A DNA stretch of 64,000 nt, taken from assembly GCA_013396655.1 (NCBI GenBank), contig WBMV01000259.1, forward strand, positions 1,219,348 through 1,283,347, read 5' to 3'. The notes below the pieces were generated by a model that was not told where the DNA came from, ran no database searches, and worked only from the letters and a program-made list of their open reading frames with translations. The position numbers and the translations under genes were made by a program. Of this stretch, positions 26,779 to 41,701 are shown piece after piece. Source of the stretch: Campylorhamphus procurvoides (lineage: Eukaryota; Chordata; Aves; Passeriformes; Dendrocolaptidae). How positions within the stretch are numbered: the stretch's first letter is position 1; every line of letters starts with the position of its first letter.

Positions 26779-29700
26779 CTGCAAAAATATATGGAGAAAA
26801 GTAAAATATAGCTTTGTAACAACTCAGCTGTTGATAGACCAGGCTAACAAATTATCAACCATATACACTTGGCATTTATAGGAATTTATTGGGCTTTCAG
26901 TGAAGGTCTCAGAGTTCCAAAAAATGTTGACTTTTTAAAATTAGTGTTCAGAGTATAGTTCAGAAAGGCAAAGCAAGTTTGGCTGTGAGCCTCTGAAAAA
27001 TCATAACCATTTCAGTTGAAAAGATCTGAAAGATGCAATTCATATTTAAATTTTAAACAAAAATGATAATACTTTGTTTAGTTTGCAATGTAACACCTCT
27101 TCCATTACACAATATAAACATAATTGATAAAAACTGCTAAGAGTTTATAGTGTGACATTAGGTTTTAGCACGTACTTAGAAATCCAGATTTATATTACAT
27201 TCATAAAAACATGGAATAAAACTGTCCCAAAAATATCAAATGCAGACAAAAGAGATAGCAGAGTAGATTAATGAACAGAACATGAAAAATTATGATGTTT
27301 TAAAAACTTAAACTAACAATGAAGTTGAACCCTACCCTTTTTGTTCCCTTTTCATGCCGTAAATACAGAAACATTCTAAACACTTAACAAATGCATTATA
27401 TATTGCTTGACCTCACATTATTTGGATTTCCTCTGTGAAACCCAAATGAATGTTGGTGATTTAGGAGAACACAGTTTTCCCACAGCTGATGCTGTGCTGA
27501 GCCTTGTTTCAGTCTGAAACCCCTGACTTGGAGTGGAACCCATGGAAGTGTTTGTACAAAACCCGTTTGTACCAGGTGCTAAAAATGCATTTAGTGATTT
27601 GATCTCTTCACATGTGGTCATTTCACAGCGCAGCGTTCCTGCCAGGGAGGATGTTGGGTGCAGGACAACAGGGGTGCTTTGCTGACAGTCATGGCTTTCC
27701 ATTGCCAGGTGATGCTAAGACAGGAACTGCTGACTGGAGTAACTTCTATCCCCAAAGCCCCCACTGCTCCCGAGCCAGCAGTCCTGCTTCCCTCAAACTG
27801 CTCCGAGGACGAGCCCACACAGCCAGGCAGGTTCTCAGGGTGTCACACAGCCCCCTTTGGGCTGGATTAGGGAGGAACCCCTCCAGAGCTGTTCCCTTCC
27901 ACTGGAGCAGGGGCAGAGGTCACTGCTCCTGGCTCTCCTCACCTTTCCTTCTGAGGCCCCAATATCTTAATTCAAAAACAAATGTATTTTTTTTTATTAC
28001 ATTATATAATTCAAGCTGGTTCTTTTGGTGTGATGGCTTGTGAAAGGTGAGACTAACTGAGACAGCTCTCAGCAAGGCACTAAATCCCTTCTACCTTGCA
28101 ATGCACTGGGATTAGCAGAAAAATCCAGAGTTCATAGAGAGCTACAGAATATATATATATAAAATAAGCATTTTTCCAGATAAATGGTTTTGCATCATGT
28201 CACTACTGAAATTTATTTTACGTGTTTGATGACTAATTTGAGCATGAAAAATCTTATATTCTAATTGAATAGAGTGGGATGTGAAAGAATCAGCCTTAAA
28301 AACTAAAGGAGAGCCCAAAAGGGTTAACTATTTCAAACAAAAGTTTGAAGACCAAAGTTAATTATTCAAAATGTTAATGCAAAGAAACAGCTTCTTCTCA
28401 GCTCAATTTTTTCACTGTTATTCTTAAAATAATCTTTGAATCAGAATTGTTAACCTCAAACTCATCCTGAAATGAGATACTCTGATAGGGAGTGACAAAA
28501 GTATACAGCAAATACGTGCAGGGGGAAATCTACTTGCACTCAGTTTCAAGATTTGCTAATTTTGCCTTTGTCGAATAGTTAAGATTTTATTGTTTTGCAG
28601 AAAACATTATGAACATCAGAATATCTGGCTTACTCAGTATAAATCTGCATTTTGCAAAGATATTATTCTAAACATCTATTACACTTCTAGTGGTGAACAC
28701 TGTGCAGGAAACCTGGGCTATGTTTTGGGAAGAGCAGCTCCTCCAAGCCAACACTGTCCAAAACAAACAGAACCAGTTCTGCACTTAGCCCAAGACCTGA
28801 TCTTGACCAAGAACACCCAGGGCTGAAGGACAATTCCCAAGGCTGTGCATCAGGGAGGAAGGACTGTGATAGCTGTCATTCCAAGCAGCTGGTGCAAGGT
28901 GCCAGTCCCAGACCCCAGAGCTGTGGGGCAGGCAGGGAGGGTGGACAGGGCAGCCCTGCTCGCTCGGAGCTGCTCCCAAACACTTGCAGGGACTGTGGCC
29001 CCCTCACAGGGAGGACAACCCTCTCTGCTACCCGCCAGCACCTCCTCCTGGGCATGGGCAGTGATTCTGGAAACGCAATGGGATCCATAGAGATGCCTCC
29101 AAAAAAAGGGGTGTGAGGGTTCTTAGGTCCTCCACTCTCCTACTCATGAGGAGGGGGGGGGGAGAGATTGCCAAAAAAGAACCAATCAACCCAACAAACC
29201 AACCAGGAGAAACTCACAAATTCATTTCTACAAAGACATTCCAAAAGGCAAGGGTCTGTATCTTTTCTGGACTTAATCTCCAACCTTTACTTCATGACAT
29301 TTTCCACTCTTGTGCAAAGCATTCCAGTTCCTGACATTTTCATTGGCCCCTGAATTTCAAAGCAGCCTGGCCACTACAACAACATAAAGTTAGTGTATAA
29401 GTGATTTAGGACATACCCAGTAAATCTCAAGCTGTACCACACACTCTAAAGAAGTTTTCTGATATATACTGTGTTTGGGTAAGAATTAAAAAAAAAGAAG
29501 TAAAAAACCCCCAAACAACACAAAATTACGACATTCTACTGTTTCTACAATCAAATGAAGCATCTGTTTAAAATTTTGTAATTGTTCCTCAGTCTTCCAA
29601 AACAAAATAAAAATAGATGTCATTAGTTCAGCTCATTGATTTTTCTGCCTGTTTGAACCAATTCAGAAGCAATATTGATTAGGACTGATCCTTTCCTCAG

Positions 29701-31049
29701 GGCATCTGATAAAGAAAGGAATACAAAAATCCCACTGAGGATAGCAGGAAAGCTTTGTGTCAGCAGCATCAGGCTCCTCCCGCCGGAGTGCCCGGGGTCC
29801 CTGGGCAGGGGCAAAGCACTTACATATGTAGTGAGCAGAGCACTGCACCCCGATCCTCCCTCTCACTCGGAACCTCATCTGCCAGCACAGATCCAATTAC
29901 TAACGAATAATCAAGGACTGGTTATTCTCCTGAACACTGCCCCGTCCTTGGCTGTGTTACCGGGCTAAATTAACAGGCATCACCCTTAAAAATTCACCTC
30001 TTTGGATTTTAGGATGCACGTTTTCAGTTTCAAGAACACAAGAAGTTATTTAAAGCAGGATTTTCCCTAAGGAATGAGTGTTCATTAAATAACTTAAAAA
30101 AATTAATAAAAGAAAAAAAGGCTTGTATTACAATCAACAGTGAATGCAGCAAGCTTGAGTCCAAAGAGAACAGAGAAAAAGAGGTAAACATGACTGCTTG
30201 ACTTTTCAGATTTATTCCTTTCAGGGAAATCAAGAAAGAGTTTTGACAGCCCCAAGGGGAAATGGCATGGCCTGACCCAAATAGGAAAGGCTTTCACAAG
30301 GGCCACTGTCTCAACAAATGCTTTAAAGGGGTCGCTTTCCTAAGGAGTATTCTCACAAAAATTAAATGCAGAGTCATCTATTCAAGCATTGCAAGGGTGA
30401 GATGGGAGGAAAAGAATCATGTCTACATCTGAGGGGTGTATTTACACACCTTTGTCACAGAAAACAAGTAACTCTGCATTGCAGCTGCACTTTCCTGCAG
30501 GCAGAGTCAGCCTTCATTCAAACTAACAAGCCAATGAACCACATGCTTATACCAGAATGATATGCCTGAGATAAAAAAAGCTCAATGTATTTTAAGATGG
30601 TTTTTAAAGTGATTCTTTCAAAGAATTTAAGAATAAAAGAAAAAAAAAAAAGAGTTTGACTAATTTGGAAGTTTTCTTTTCCCCAGCCCAACTCCACGAA
30701 TCATCAGATACAATTTGATGCCAAAACACTGCTCTGCCTTCAATGAACTTCTAGGACACCAGCCAGCGGAATTCTAATATGTTGGTAAACATTTCTTTGA
30801 TTTTCTTACTTTGATATAAAAATATAAAAAAAAGTAGACAAGTGAAGGCCTACAGATGTCCTTATGTAATATTCCTTGCAGCTCTCCAGCATTTAGGCTG
30901 TATGCAGACAGGAAAGCCAAGCTTTCCTGCAAAATACACAAAGTTTTAACAAACACACTCCACACATAAAGCTTTACCTTTTCACAAATGTATTTGCTAT
31001 AGGAAGTTTGCCTTGTGCTTCTTGGTCTAAATCTTGCTCACGTTCCTTT

Positions 31050-31310
31050 TTTAAATACAAACCTTGGCAAACACTTTTAGGATATCAAATTTTCCTAGTG
31101 CAGCCATAGCCAAACTATGCAATAGTTTCATCCAAATACAACTGTGTGCCTTTACATTATTCATTATTTTCTATCAAAAGAATAATATGGTTGAGAATAA
31201 AAGCATTAGCCCATTATATGCAACTGATTATGACAGGCCCATTATGCTGGCATAATAAGGCAGGCTGCTTTGGCAGTGAAATGAGAGCTGCAACCTACCA
31301 ACTGCAAACT
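31050..31310. promoter_or_regulatory. Possible conserved noncoding element
   Basis: This is a non-repetitive block with repeated CCCATTAT cores (CCCATTATATGC and CCCATTATGCTGG), a TTCATTATT and a TGATTATG, which are homeodomain-type sites. I flag it on motif density alone. Confidence 0.2.
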
Positions 31311-34300
31311 TAGATCTTGAAAACCTCCCCAACAGGCAACTAGATCCAGCTAGATTTTATTCTTCCGGCTTTTTTCCTTAGCTTCCTTTTCATAAAGTTT
31401 ATGCTTTGAGTCCTAATAGTCGGGATGTCACTATTTAAAGCAGAAAAACTGTCCAGAGGCAAAAATAAAAAATAATAATAAAAAAAGAATGAGAGTTTAG
31501 TTAAAAATGAGGAGCTTGGATCCTTTACTTTTACAGAATAATGCAATGCAACCCCACTCATCTCCATCGAGCCCCCCCATTATCCCACCACAGCCACTGA
31601 CACACTCACTTGGCATTTCCCTGTTTCTCAGAATTACACGGAGCAGATGGCAAGTGCATTCCTTGCCTTGCTGTAAACTTGAAATGTTGCCCTGGGTAGA
31701 GCACAAGTTTCATGTGCATGTCCTTTCTCTCTGTGAGCTATCTGGATGACTTAGGGCACGTATATAATGTGTCTCAATATTGCACATGTCTGGCCTTATA
31801 GGACAATTTGCATAAGGTAACTTAAAAGAATGTACCAGAACAGAAAAGTCAAACTCTGCTACACTTGCAAAATCCCACGGCTAAGTTGTATAATTTGCTG
31901 CTGTGTTTCCAAAGGAAAATCTAGCACAAAATTAAAACATTAACAAGTAATTGCTCTGTGAGATCCTAGTACAGTACAGAGGTTTGGGCTGCAAAAATAC
32001 CATTCACTCGAGTTCCACGTCATGCAGTTTAAGCCAAAAATATAACTAAGATATAAAGTGTTGAATTTCACTTTACTCAAGTCTCCAGTCTTTGGAAACG
32101 GTAATGAATATGCTCTCCAAAATAGGAGCTGAATTTGGAAAAAACACTGACATATGATGTAAATTCATTTCAAATTTAAATTTCAGAGATATGTTTGCAA
32201 TTATCAGCATGTTGTTAAAGAATCTCATCCTGAGAATATCATCAAATAGTAATGTGAAATACAGTGTTACCATTTTGAGAACAAAGGGACTCTGAATGAG
32301 TAATCAATAGCAACTGGCAGAAAATGAGGCATTAATTATGATCCTCTCTAGTGTTTTGTCTCAAACAAGGTTTCATTAAATATATTGTGCTAACCTGTAC
32401 ATCTTCAAGCCATTACCAATAGATTTGATCAAATACATTTTTGGTGTGTTTCAGGAGGAGGAAAGTCTCAGAATTAGAAAACCAAAACAACATCTAAAGT
32501 ATTATATGGTAACTTGAGCTTTTTTTCTTGATCAATTTAAAGGAAATCAGGGGTTGCTAATAAAACATCTCAGGAGAGGATCATCTAACAACATGTTGAT
32601 AATTGCAAACATATTCCTCACTTTAAAAAAAAATACTTAGATCTTATAATCTCAATGTAGTCTCTCGAAAATTTAATTATCATCTCCTATACCTAAAGTA
32701 TCATGCAGGTTTGAGAAGATAATGATAGTCATCCATCAACTGCATCCTGCCAGTGTAATCAGGCTAATCTAGCTCACTGGGTTAAAAAACAGCTACCTAG
32801 GGTACTAAATACTGAAGTGATGCAACATCATAAACAAAATAACATTTAGTTTGACTGTCTTTCCAATTAATGTTAACGCTGATGAATATCAAGTTATCAA
32901 TATATTCTCTTTTTACACCAAAGCTTTTCCAGATCACCACGAGCTGCTTATTCATGTGTGTACCTGAGGAGAATCTGCTACTATGGCAAATTCTGTTTAT
33001 ATGCAAATACACTGGGACTGAGCACAGGAGCAGAGGAGAGAGAAGAAAGAAGTTTATTCAGAATCACATGTATGGGGGGTTTTAAGCACTGAGAAGAGTA
33101 AAGATTAAATGCAACGGGAAGGAAACATTTTGTATTCTTTCTGCATCTAAATGCCTTCAAAGCACCTGATTAATACATGTATTTTGCAGTGCCTTCCTTC
33201 TCCTTTGCAATAGTGGCTCTCCCGCACTGACACTGCGTATTGGCAGGACTACAAATTCTGTTTCACGCTTCTAAAGCAGCACCCTGCTGATGGTGGTGTC
33301 CAATCCCCGAGGTTATGCTGGCTCAGCTTGTCTCTGTTCATCCCCCCGGGCAAGGTATTTTCGCGGTGCTGACTGAATGTTAGGAAGGCATTACTAAGCA
33401 TTGTGATTACAGGTCAGGCACCCCTCCCTTTGCCTTTTAATCTTTTCGCTACATTATGAAAACAGTAATTTGAACAGCCTCCTTAACTGTGATGATACAA
33501 AAGCAGGGCTCCAGAGAACTCCAAAATGTAGAAGAGAAGCTGCTGAAGGGTTATTCATCTACTTTTTAATTATTTTGGTACCAGCCTCACTGCTTTTCGC
33601 TACAGTTACAAGATATGAGCACGAGGAGTCAACATTACAATAAAAGATTTTACACTGAATCTTATTTACAGAAGCCAGACTACAAAGGACATTATAATAA
33701 CTCAAACTATCCTTGCATCTGTTTCTCCCTCTGCATCTTCAGCAAAATGGCTTAAAAATATTCCAGATCATTGGTGGAATGTTTCATGGACATAGCATTG
33801 GAAGCTGTACATCCCTCCCACACAACCGAGAGGAAAACCTCGCTCGCTCTTAAGCACCGACTCAGAAAATGTGTAACATGATGAGGGTTCATTAATATAG
33901 CAAGCAGATAATTGTTAGGACTTAACATGGAGGGCCCATATGTTTTCACATATGATCAAGCGAGAGCTCAGTTCCACAGCAGGGTGCTAAGAAATGGATA
34001 GACGTGCCCAGGAAGTATCTTAGGCTACAATCCTCTCCCCTAATAAATGTTACCCTTCTCTGCCTGCTCTTTAGAAACCTGTGCCATCAGGAGCACCAGC
34101 ATCTCGAAAAACACTCCATAACACAACTGAAACTAAGGCAAGTTGGATGAAGAAAGAGGATTCAAAATTGGTCTTGCGCTTCTGTCTACCCGTGGCTGTC
34201 TGCCTAAGCTTTGGTCTCCCCCAGCCCATCCCAGGAAGCAAATGCTCAGTAGCAGGTTGCCTACACCACTCATCTCCCCTTCCCAGTTCTGCCCAGGGCC

Positions 34301-36929
34301 TGTATTCTTTCTGAGAACTGTTATCTGTGCAGATGTGAAGTTTAGGAAGGGACTTCATCTCCTATGAAGTAAGAAAGGAAGGTTAAATGGGGGCTCAACA
34401 CACGAAGTAGTTATAGACAAAATGAAGAAACACTTCAAGAAAATCCAAAGGGCAATCCAGCTCATTCAGACAGGCATGGCTGGGAGTACAGAACTGAGCT
34501 ATTTCCCCATCCTCCACTAATCCCATAAATTTGTAACTGAGAAGCACCCAGGTCTGAGGCAGTCGGATTAGCTGGACACAAATAGTAATTCACCAAAGAA
34601 ATTATATCTGCACTCCATGGTGTAATATGCCTTTTAGCCCCTTATGCAGCAATGAGCAAGATACCAATATACTGATTTACAGGATATTCATAACCTAAAA
34701 TACAACCAAACACAAACAAAAAAAAATAAAGGTGGCAAGAAAATTTGCCAAAACTAAATAGCATGAGAAAGAAGGGCAAAGACAAGAAACAGTTTGCCTG
34801 GTAAGACATTCAAAATGATCCCTTGCAGAACTGCTCCCCCTTTATAAATAGCATCCCTCCTCCAACCAGAACCAATTCCTAACACCTGCTACCCGCTTCA
34901 TTCCGGGGGAAATGTCTTCCCTGATTAACTTCAGGTGGTCACCTCCAGCTCTGGAAAAAGAAATGGAGCCTGTGCCCAGTACATTTTTACTTTCTAAAAA
35001 GGTTCTGCAGGCTCCTTATCTGCTGAGAGGCAGGAAGTATCTTCCCAATAGCACAATAAGTAATTCACTTCTAATAAATCATGATCAAGAGAAAGTTAAT
35101 GTTGCTTGATTCTACTTGAGAAGTAAAATGAAGCAAAATAAACTAAACTTCTGGCATTCCATCTGCCCTTAAACTATATATCCCTCTCCCCATCCCAGTC
35201 CTTTAAGATGGTATCAGCTGGCAGAATCCAGAGTCACTGCTTCAGTTAACATTGTGTCAGCCTTTCCTTGGGCAGCTGCACTTCTTAGAGATTGATAGCT
35301 CAGCTGTAAAAATCTGCTTTGGGGAGACACCTGATATCAAAAGTGTCAGAGAAGAGGAGATTAAAAGGAGAAAATTTACAAAATAAAATCATTTTGTCAG
35401 CTTTAAAGTTATACTGGTATTAAAACCCCCACACAAGTACAAGTCTTAACATTTTTTATACTTCCATAACTCAGTATTACTCTGATTTAAATAGACATTA
35501 CGTTCTCTAAACTGTTTCTAAAACTATGTGAGGAAGGAAGAAAAGCAAGCGGTGCCACTGCTTGTCATCTTTATAAGGCCCCACAGACTAGAAAGGTCCA
35601 GAATATCACGTAATTTTCTGCCTCACTGGAAAGATCCATCTAAAGCATCTTCAAACATCCACCTGCTGTGAGGAGGAAGAGCTTTTTTGCTGCTGTTTAA
35701 TAGACTCTGCTAAATAGAAACCTTTGCAAACATCCTTGGAGTAACTCAGAGAATGCAACTATTCGGGGGCTACACCTGCAGACTGAGAGAGACTTCTTTG
35801 GATTTCTGAAGAGCAGCCACGTTTTAAAATACAATGAGCTACAAATTCCTCTTTCTACTCTGACTCCTACACTGTAAGTAACATCTCAGCTGTCAGATAC
35901 CACTAAAACACCACTCTGCCCCACTATTCACAATCACTCATTCCTTTCACTCCTGTCACTTCCAACTTTTTTTGTTCTTACAAAACACATATTTCCAATT
36001 ACATTTTTCACACTATTCTTTCCTTTGCCATTTTTGACAGTAAGTCTCATTTCTGCTTCCCACATACATCTTTGTACAGTCGTACCTCCTAACATCCACG
36101 TTTCAGTCTGTATGCTTATTCTTCCCACTGTTACCTGATGCTTTACTAAGGAAATTGAAATCAGTTCATCTTCTCCATTACACTCTATAAGCATCTTACA
36201 ATTACAGAGTCTATTAACATATTAAGAATACTTTAAGGTTGGTGCTGTTTAGTTCTATTAATTTTTCTCTATACATTAAGCTGGACACTTGTTTTCCCTT
36301 TTGCTTGACTAATCCTCACCACCCAACCAGTAACACAAAACAAGTTGCCATTTTTGCCTGTGCACAATATGAGTGTTTATGTTCTCCCCAGACAGCTCAG
36401 ATTTCTGGAGCTGCCCTCCTGTTCCACTTCCCCGGCTGAGAGATGCCTCTTGGAGGGGGTGCTCTCAGATAATACTTGCCCTAACATTGCAGGGTCAATC
36501 TTTAGATTTGAATTCTGCTCAAACTGCTTTAAAATCTCTTTAAAGAGGCAAATTACTGACTATGCAAAGGCAAAGTAACATACACTGGCAAACATTTCTT
36601 TTGCTAAAGTGATCATCTGTTAAATTGCCCAAGAAATTGGTGCTAAAGGCATTTTTTGGGTTTATTTCCAAAGTTCTTACAGTCTTTGTTAAGAAACAAC
36701 TTTTTTTTTTCCCCACAAAAAAAAATCCCCAAACTTTTTAGTCTGTGAAGGATGTAACAGCTAATAAATGCAGGTTTTCATGCTACAATTTTATTCTTTA
36801 ATACTCAATTTGTGCACAACAAGATGCAAACCTTTAAAATTCCACATTAAATCGTGAAAGAGAAATTGGTAAATTCTGAAAAGCTGTCTGAAATTATGTC
36901 TTAATATGTTTACTCCAAGTATATTCCCA

Positions 36930-37150
36930 TAAGGAGCACTAAGTGTGGTGCTAATGTGCATAAAATCTTACTGTCATACTGCAAAATTCAGGCTAATTTA
37001 ATAATGCCTGATGTGCATTACATCATGTTGCAGTGATGCAATAATATGCTGCTAAATGAGTCACCTCACATTAACTTGATGGCAACAGCAGAGCTGATGG
37101 CTATTGAAGGGAAAATGGGGCAGCAATATTACTGGAAATATGGATGGACC
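36930..37150. promoter_or_regulatory. Putative enhancer block with CARE (ATF4-C/EBP) and AP-1 sites
   Basis: TGATGCAAT at 37034-37042 is a perfect C/EBP-ATF response element (CARE). TGAGTCA at 37057-37063, 14 bp away, is a consensus AP-1 site. Two ATGTGCAT octamer-like words (CTAATGTGCATAA and TGATGTGCATTAC) lie upstream. The density of well-formed sites suggests a regulatory element, but no activity can be claimed from sequence. Confidence 0.35.
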
Positions 37151-37279
37151 AGCCTTTCTATTGGATTTTCCTTTTTAATCTAAAAAAAAAGATTCTGAAG
37201 CAGCTTTATTACCAATATACACAAAACTTATATAATAATAGCAGTAGAAATGAGTTAAAGTCCAACTGCCAGTAAAAAT

Positions 37280-37415
37280 ACATATAGTGCACACAGTATC
37301 TCATATATTCTTCATATGGTCTGTGTAGTACCATATATTTCATGCAATATGTATATATTGTGTACTATAGAGTAGTATATATCTTGTACACTATTATATA
37401 TATAACTGTACATAG
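37280..37415. repeat. TA-rich alternating purine-pyrimidine tract
   Basis: This is a degenerate run of TATA, GTATAT and ATATAT units, with motifs such as GTGTACTATAGAGTAGTATATA and ATTATATATATAAC. It is low-complexity and likely easily unwound. The 73-residue ORF crossing it (MQYVYIVYYRVVY...) is a product of the repeat, not a gene. Confidence 0.75.
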
Positions 37416-40400
37416 TCTAAGTGAAATGTATTTAGTAAAATCCATCACAGCTCCCTCCAGCATTCACCTATACTACAGATTTATAATCAAATTTTTTTTC
37501 TGCATGGATTTTTTAACATTTAAAGTGCCCTGTCATCACGTAGGACAGAGATTAGTGAGTTAGAAAAATAAAGTAAATTAAGATATGTCTCTTTATAGAA
37601 AGACTACTCTTGAAACCAAAAGCCTCTGAAATTCTTGCCTAGATCCATTATATTTGGCAGTTGATTCTGTCTCCATTCTCAGACATGGGACAGCATGCAG
37701 CCTTGACATTATTATGAGGGGAAGGTAAATGTGTTATCTCCACATGTGAAAAAATCCATGATGTCTCTTTTTCGTGCACGATTGTTTAGATTGAAAATAG
37801 AATATTAAGGGGACAGTCCCCAACAATTCAGTGCCTGGAGCCCAGCGATGCCAGTGGGGAGAGCCTGTGCCAGGCACAGGAGAACAGGCCCTGGGGGGCT
37901 CCAGGAGCATCCCCCCCTCCGCCAATTACTGGGGCACTCAGGGGCTCCTGGGGATGAAGTTCTCCTCTGTAAAGACCCACAGAAACAATTAGGAGAATTA
38001 GTGTAACAGCTACATGTGTACTGCACATTTATCTCAATTTCACTTTGCAAATAGTGCCGATTCCTGGCTTTCTTCGAGCTCAGACCTGTCAAGGCCATGT
38101 GCAGGGACAGCTGGGTACCTTTTGGGTGGTACTGCAAGTGGGGGTTGTGTGCTCAATAGCTGAAGTCTAATCTTGTTTCCTTTACATAAGCAACAGTTTT
38201 CAGCACTAAATCACACAAACAAGCAGCTTTCTGAAAGCTTCATCTTCACCTGATTTAAGATTTGTGCAAAGATGCCCTTCCCAAATTTGCAATTGCAAGG
38301 CCAACAGCAATTGTGGAATCCCCCACAAAAATCACAAACCACCACCCTCCCTCCAACTCAAAGACACAAATAGAGACTTTGTGTCAAGTCCTGCAGCATC
38401 ACATTTCATTCTGACAGCAAAGCAGAGTTTTTATATTTCATCTAAAAGCTGTCAGTTCTTTGTCCAGGTAAAAGTTTCTGATATTCATCTAAACCAGCTC
38501 TGCATAAGCCTCTATTTGTCATCTTTCCCATTCACTTAGAGTCTATGTACCCTTAGATGCTCCTTTTTGCCTTGCTTAAAAACCCTGATGGGAAGAAAAC
38601 CTGAAAATCTGCTCTTCCTGTTAGTAAAATATTCATAAATTAGCCATATTTACATTGCTGTGACTAAATGTTGTAGCTGAATCACAGTTCATTACCTAAG
38701 TTGCTCAGATTCTTAAGCTACACTGAAAATCAATCACACTTCAACTCCTACAGCCTAAATATAAATATACCTGTAGGTAGTCAACAGTCCCTACAAATCA
38801 CTGCTTGGATTATTTTCAGTAAAAGGTGAGAAGTGATACTAAAAGTCTTAAACATTGCAGTTTACAGTGGTCTTGAAAATTTTCATTGCAGCCCTCTGTA
38901 AACTCAACAGGAAGTGAAAATTCCTCACACATCCATCCCAGGTTATTAAGACCATTCCCAGCAGTGTCATATGGAAAGAATTTTGGCAGGAGAAGAACAG
39001 GTCAGAGAGCATTTGGAGAAGTTGGGTACTTTGCATTCATCTGTACCCAAGAGCATACACAGCAGACTGACTGGCTGATGCCATTCTTGCCATTTCAGAA
39101 ACCTTAGGCACTGTCTTTGAAAAACTCCTGGTTTGGAGACAGTGCAGAGGCTGAAAAAGAATGGGGTTGGTTGTTTTGAGAGAGGAAGAAAAGCAGGGGC
39201 TTGTAATTCCTCAACAACCTAAACTTCCTTTACCTGAAGAGTACTGGAAGAAATAGACTGCAAATGTCAGAAGATAATGAAGAAGTGATACAGATTCAGC
39301 TGGAATAAACTATGTAAAACCAATCTCATTTCCTTCTCCGATTGCATAAGAGATGCTTTAATAAGGCTTTTACTGCTTTCACATTTCACAGGTGAACTAA
39401 GGAACCGAGGCCAACTCAAACTAGTGCTGAATACAGAGTGTAGCTGATTAAAAACCAGCAGAGTTCATGATCAGCAGTGGGTGAATGTATTAACTGAGGC
39501 TTTGCAGGCGTCTGTTTAGGGCATCATTCCACCTCTTAATTAGTGACTTGGATGAAAAATGAAGATTGCATTGACTAAATTCACAGAACAAATAACCCAT
39601 AAGGATCTCCAAATGCAGTGCAAGCCTGGAATTCAAAATTGCACTCACAGATTTGGAGCCAGTAGAAGCAACGTGTTAAAAAAATAAATACGTTTTTGTA
39701 CATGGAACCTGTAAACTGAAAAATACAGGGTGAGGAATGACAAGCTAGCCAGCATTACTATAAGAAGGTACCGTGGGGTTGTGAACCTCCTTGAGATCAT
39801 TTAGAGTAGTGCATAAGCTTTTCTGCTAATATTTCAATCTGAGAGACACCCTGGTACATATCCACTATTAAAATATACCTGCACTACACATGCCCATGTA
39901 AAAAATAACTCCATTTATGTCCTGTCTTTTCTAGGGACTCCTTATCATCTTAATCAGCCAGTGGATTTCCTGCCTCTACTGTAGCCCCAACGAGAACTGT
40001 ATTTCAAGCACTACCATGCATTTATGGAAAACAAAAAGACCCCACCCCAAGAAACAAACAAAAAACAACAAAAAAAACCCCAAAGATTGAGAAATCCCAC
40101 CATATTTCTAGTTAACAAATGATTTCAAACACTGTCCGATTTACCTGGTAAGACCAAAATATAACTTATAACTATAACTTATTACATGAACTTAAACTGA
40201 ATTAAAATTTCATTGAAAGTTAACTCCATGATCATTTTTATTACCCTGAATATAAAAACAAAACAGATTTACCTACAATAGCATTTTCCCTGTATATTAA
40301 AAATATTAAGGAAGGAAAAACTGTGGGAGAGGAAATAGTAGGAAGCTTATCAAAGGGATAAACAGAACTAAAAGTGATGTTAATAGAAATGAATAAATAT

Positions 40401-41701
40401 AAGATTTTGGTTTTTAAACAGCTATTTGTAAAAATTAACCCATTTTCCAGTACAAAACATTAACTTAATGAAAGAGCAACATGTAAAGTCATTTGCTTCC
40501 AAACTAATGTCAAGTTTAAGTTCCTATATTTACGTCCATCACATACAGAGTTATTTGCACAATAACAGCAACACTAACACAATGTCTCCCTGTTCAGACT
40601 GGCAGGAACACGAAGCCCAAGATGCATTTTGGGAGGACCTGACAAAGCTCACCCATCCAGCCACAGACAGGTCTGTGTTCGTCTCTCTGTGCTGCAGAGA
40701 AGGAGTAAGGGTGGGAGAATGATCCTTTCTTACTAGGAGAGGCATTGCTGCCCACTCACACTTCCCAAACTACTCCTTAAGGGACTGGAAACCAAGATGT
40801 CAAACTTGGATGCTAAGGTTTATCCCCCAAAAGGAAGACACTCCTCAAGATATCAAAGCCAATAGTCTACTCACAGTAAAATTAAAAGAGGATTCCTCTT
40901 TGAGAAAATAAATATAAATTAATTTCTTAGAACTACAAACATATTAGTTATTTAAATCTTTATCAACAAGACACTGAATGTAATCAAATGCTAATTACAC
41001 TTTTTAAGCAGTCAAACTTCCTGCACATTCAAAACAGACTTTTAAACAATGATCAGAATATTCTTAGTGTGGCTCATTAGATATAACACGGAAGAAATCA
41101 TCACTGTAAAATTAAGATTTAGAGACATAAAAAGAAAGGCGCTTTAATTAAAAATCACATCATCAAAGTCACAAAACAATACAGTGTTACACACTGGATG
41201 ACCTAATGGTTAAAAACTGAAAGCCTACTAACTAGTTAGCAGTTAACTCACCTAATTACTGAACTATATTCAGCAATTACTGGTATATTTTGATATCTTA
41301 TATATAAAAATCTGAATACTCAGACTAATTGTGATGTGCAATTAGTCCTGGCCTGCAATTCTCTTGGCAGACCTGGAGAGAGGAACAGGTGACTGTGAAA
41401 GGGAAGGGAACACCTTTCCTGGTGTCCTGTAGGAGAGCTGTGATACAGAACAAAAGCACATTACCCACTATGGTCCCTCTTACTAAAATAAAAACCTGAG
41501 CTACAGGACCAGTGCCACCTGCACACAGCAGAAGTGTCTCCTCTGGGTGGATGGGTGTGAGCACAAGGCAATCTGACCACACAGACTGCAGGACATTTAT
41601 TCTGCAAACTGTGGAATACATTCCTGTTTATTATGTTTGCTAGCTTAAACTAAATTTTAGTTCAGCTTATTGCATTTGCTTTCAATCATCACTATACTTA
41701 C

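Larger units (their letters stand above)
26779..41701 (-). other. TCF12: TCF12 intron (14.9 kb)
   Basis: This is the phase-0 intron between the GLPGCQ and SSLLRS exons (GTAAGT donor, TTTTTGCAG acceptor). It holds GC-rich noncoding patches near 27610-27960, 28700-29090 and 29755-29880, a motif-rich block near 36930-37150, and a TA-rich tract near 37280-37415. I recognise no gene, RNA or transposon in the rest. Confidence 0.9.

Noticed and set aside
28700..29116. GC-rich stretch with several open frames
   Set aside because: All frames are short and Pro/Gly/Ala-rich with no domains. CpG is not enriched, so it is neither a clear island nor a gene.
37342..37563. 73-codon ORF, MQYVYIVYYRVVY...
   Set aside because: It arises from the TA-rich repeat tract and has no independent support.
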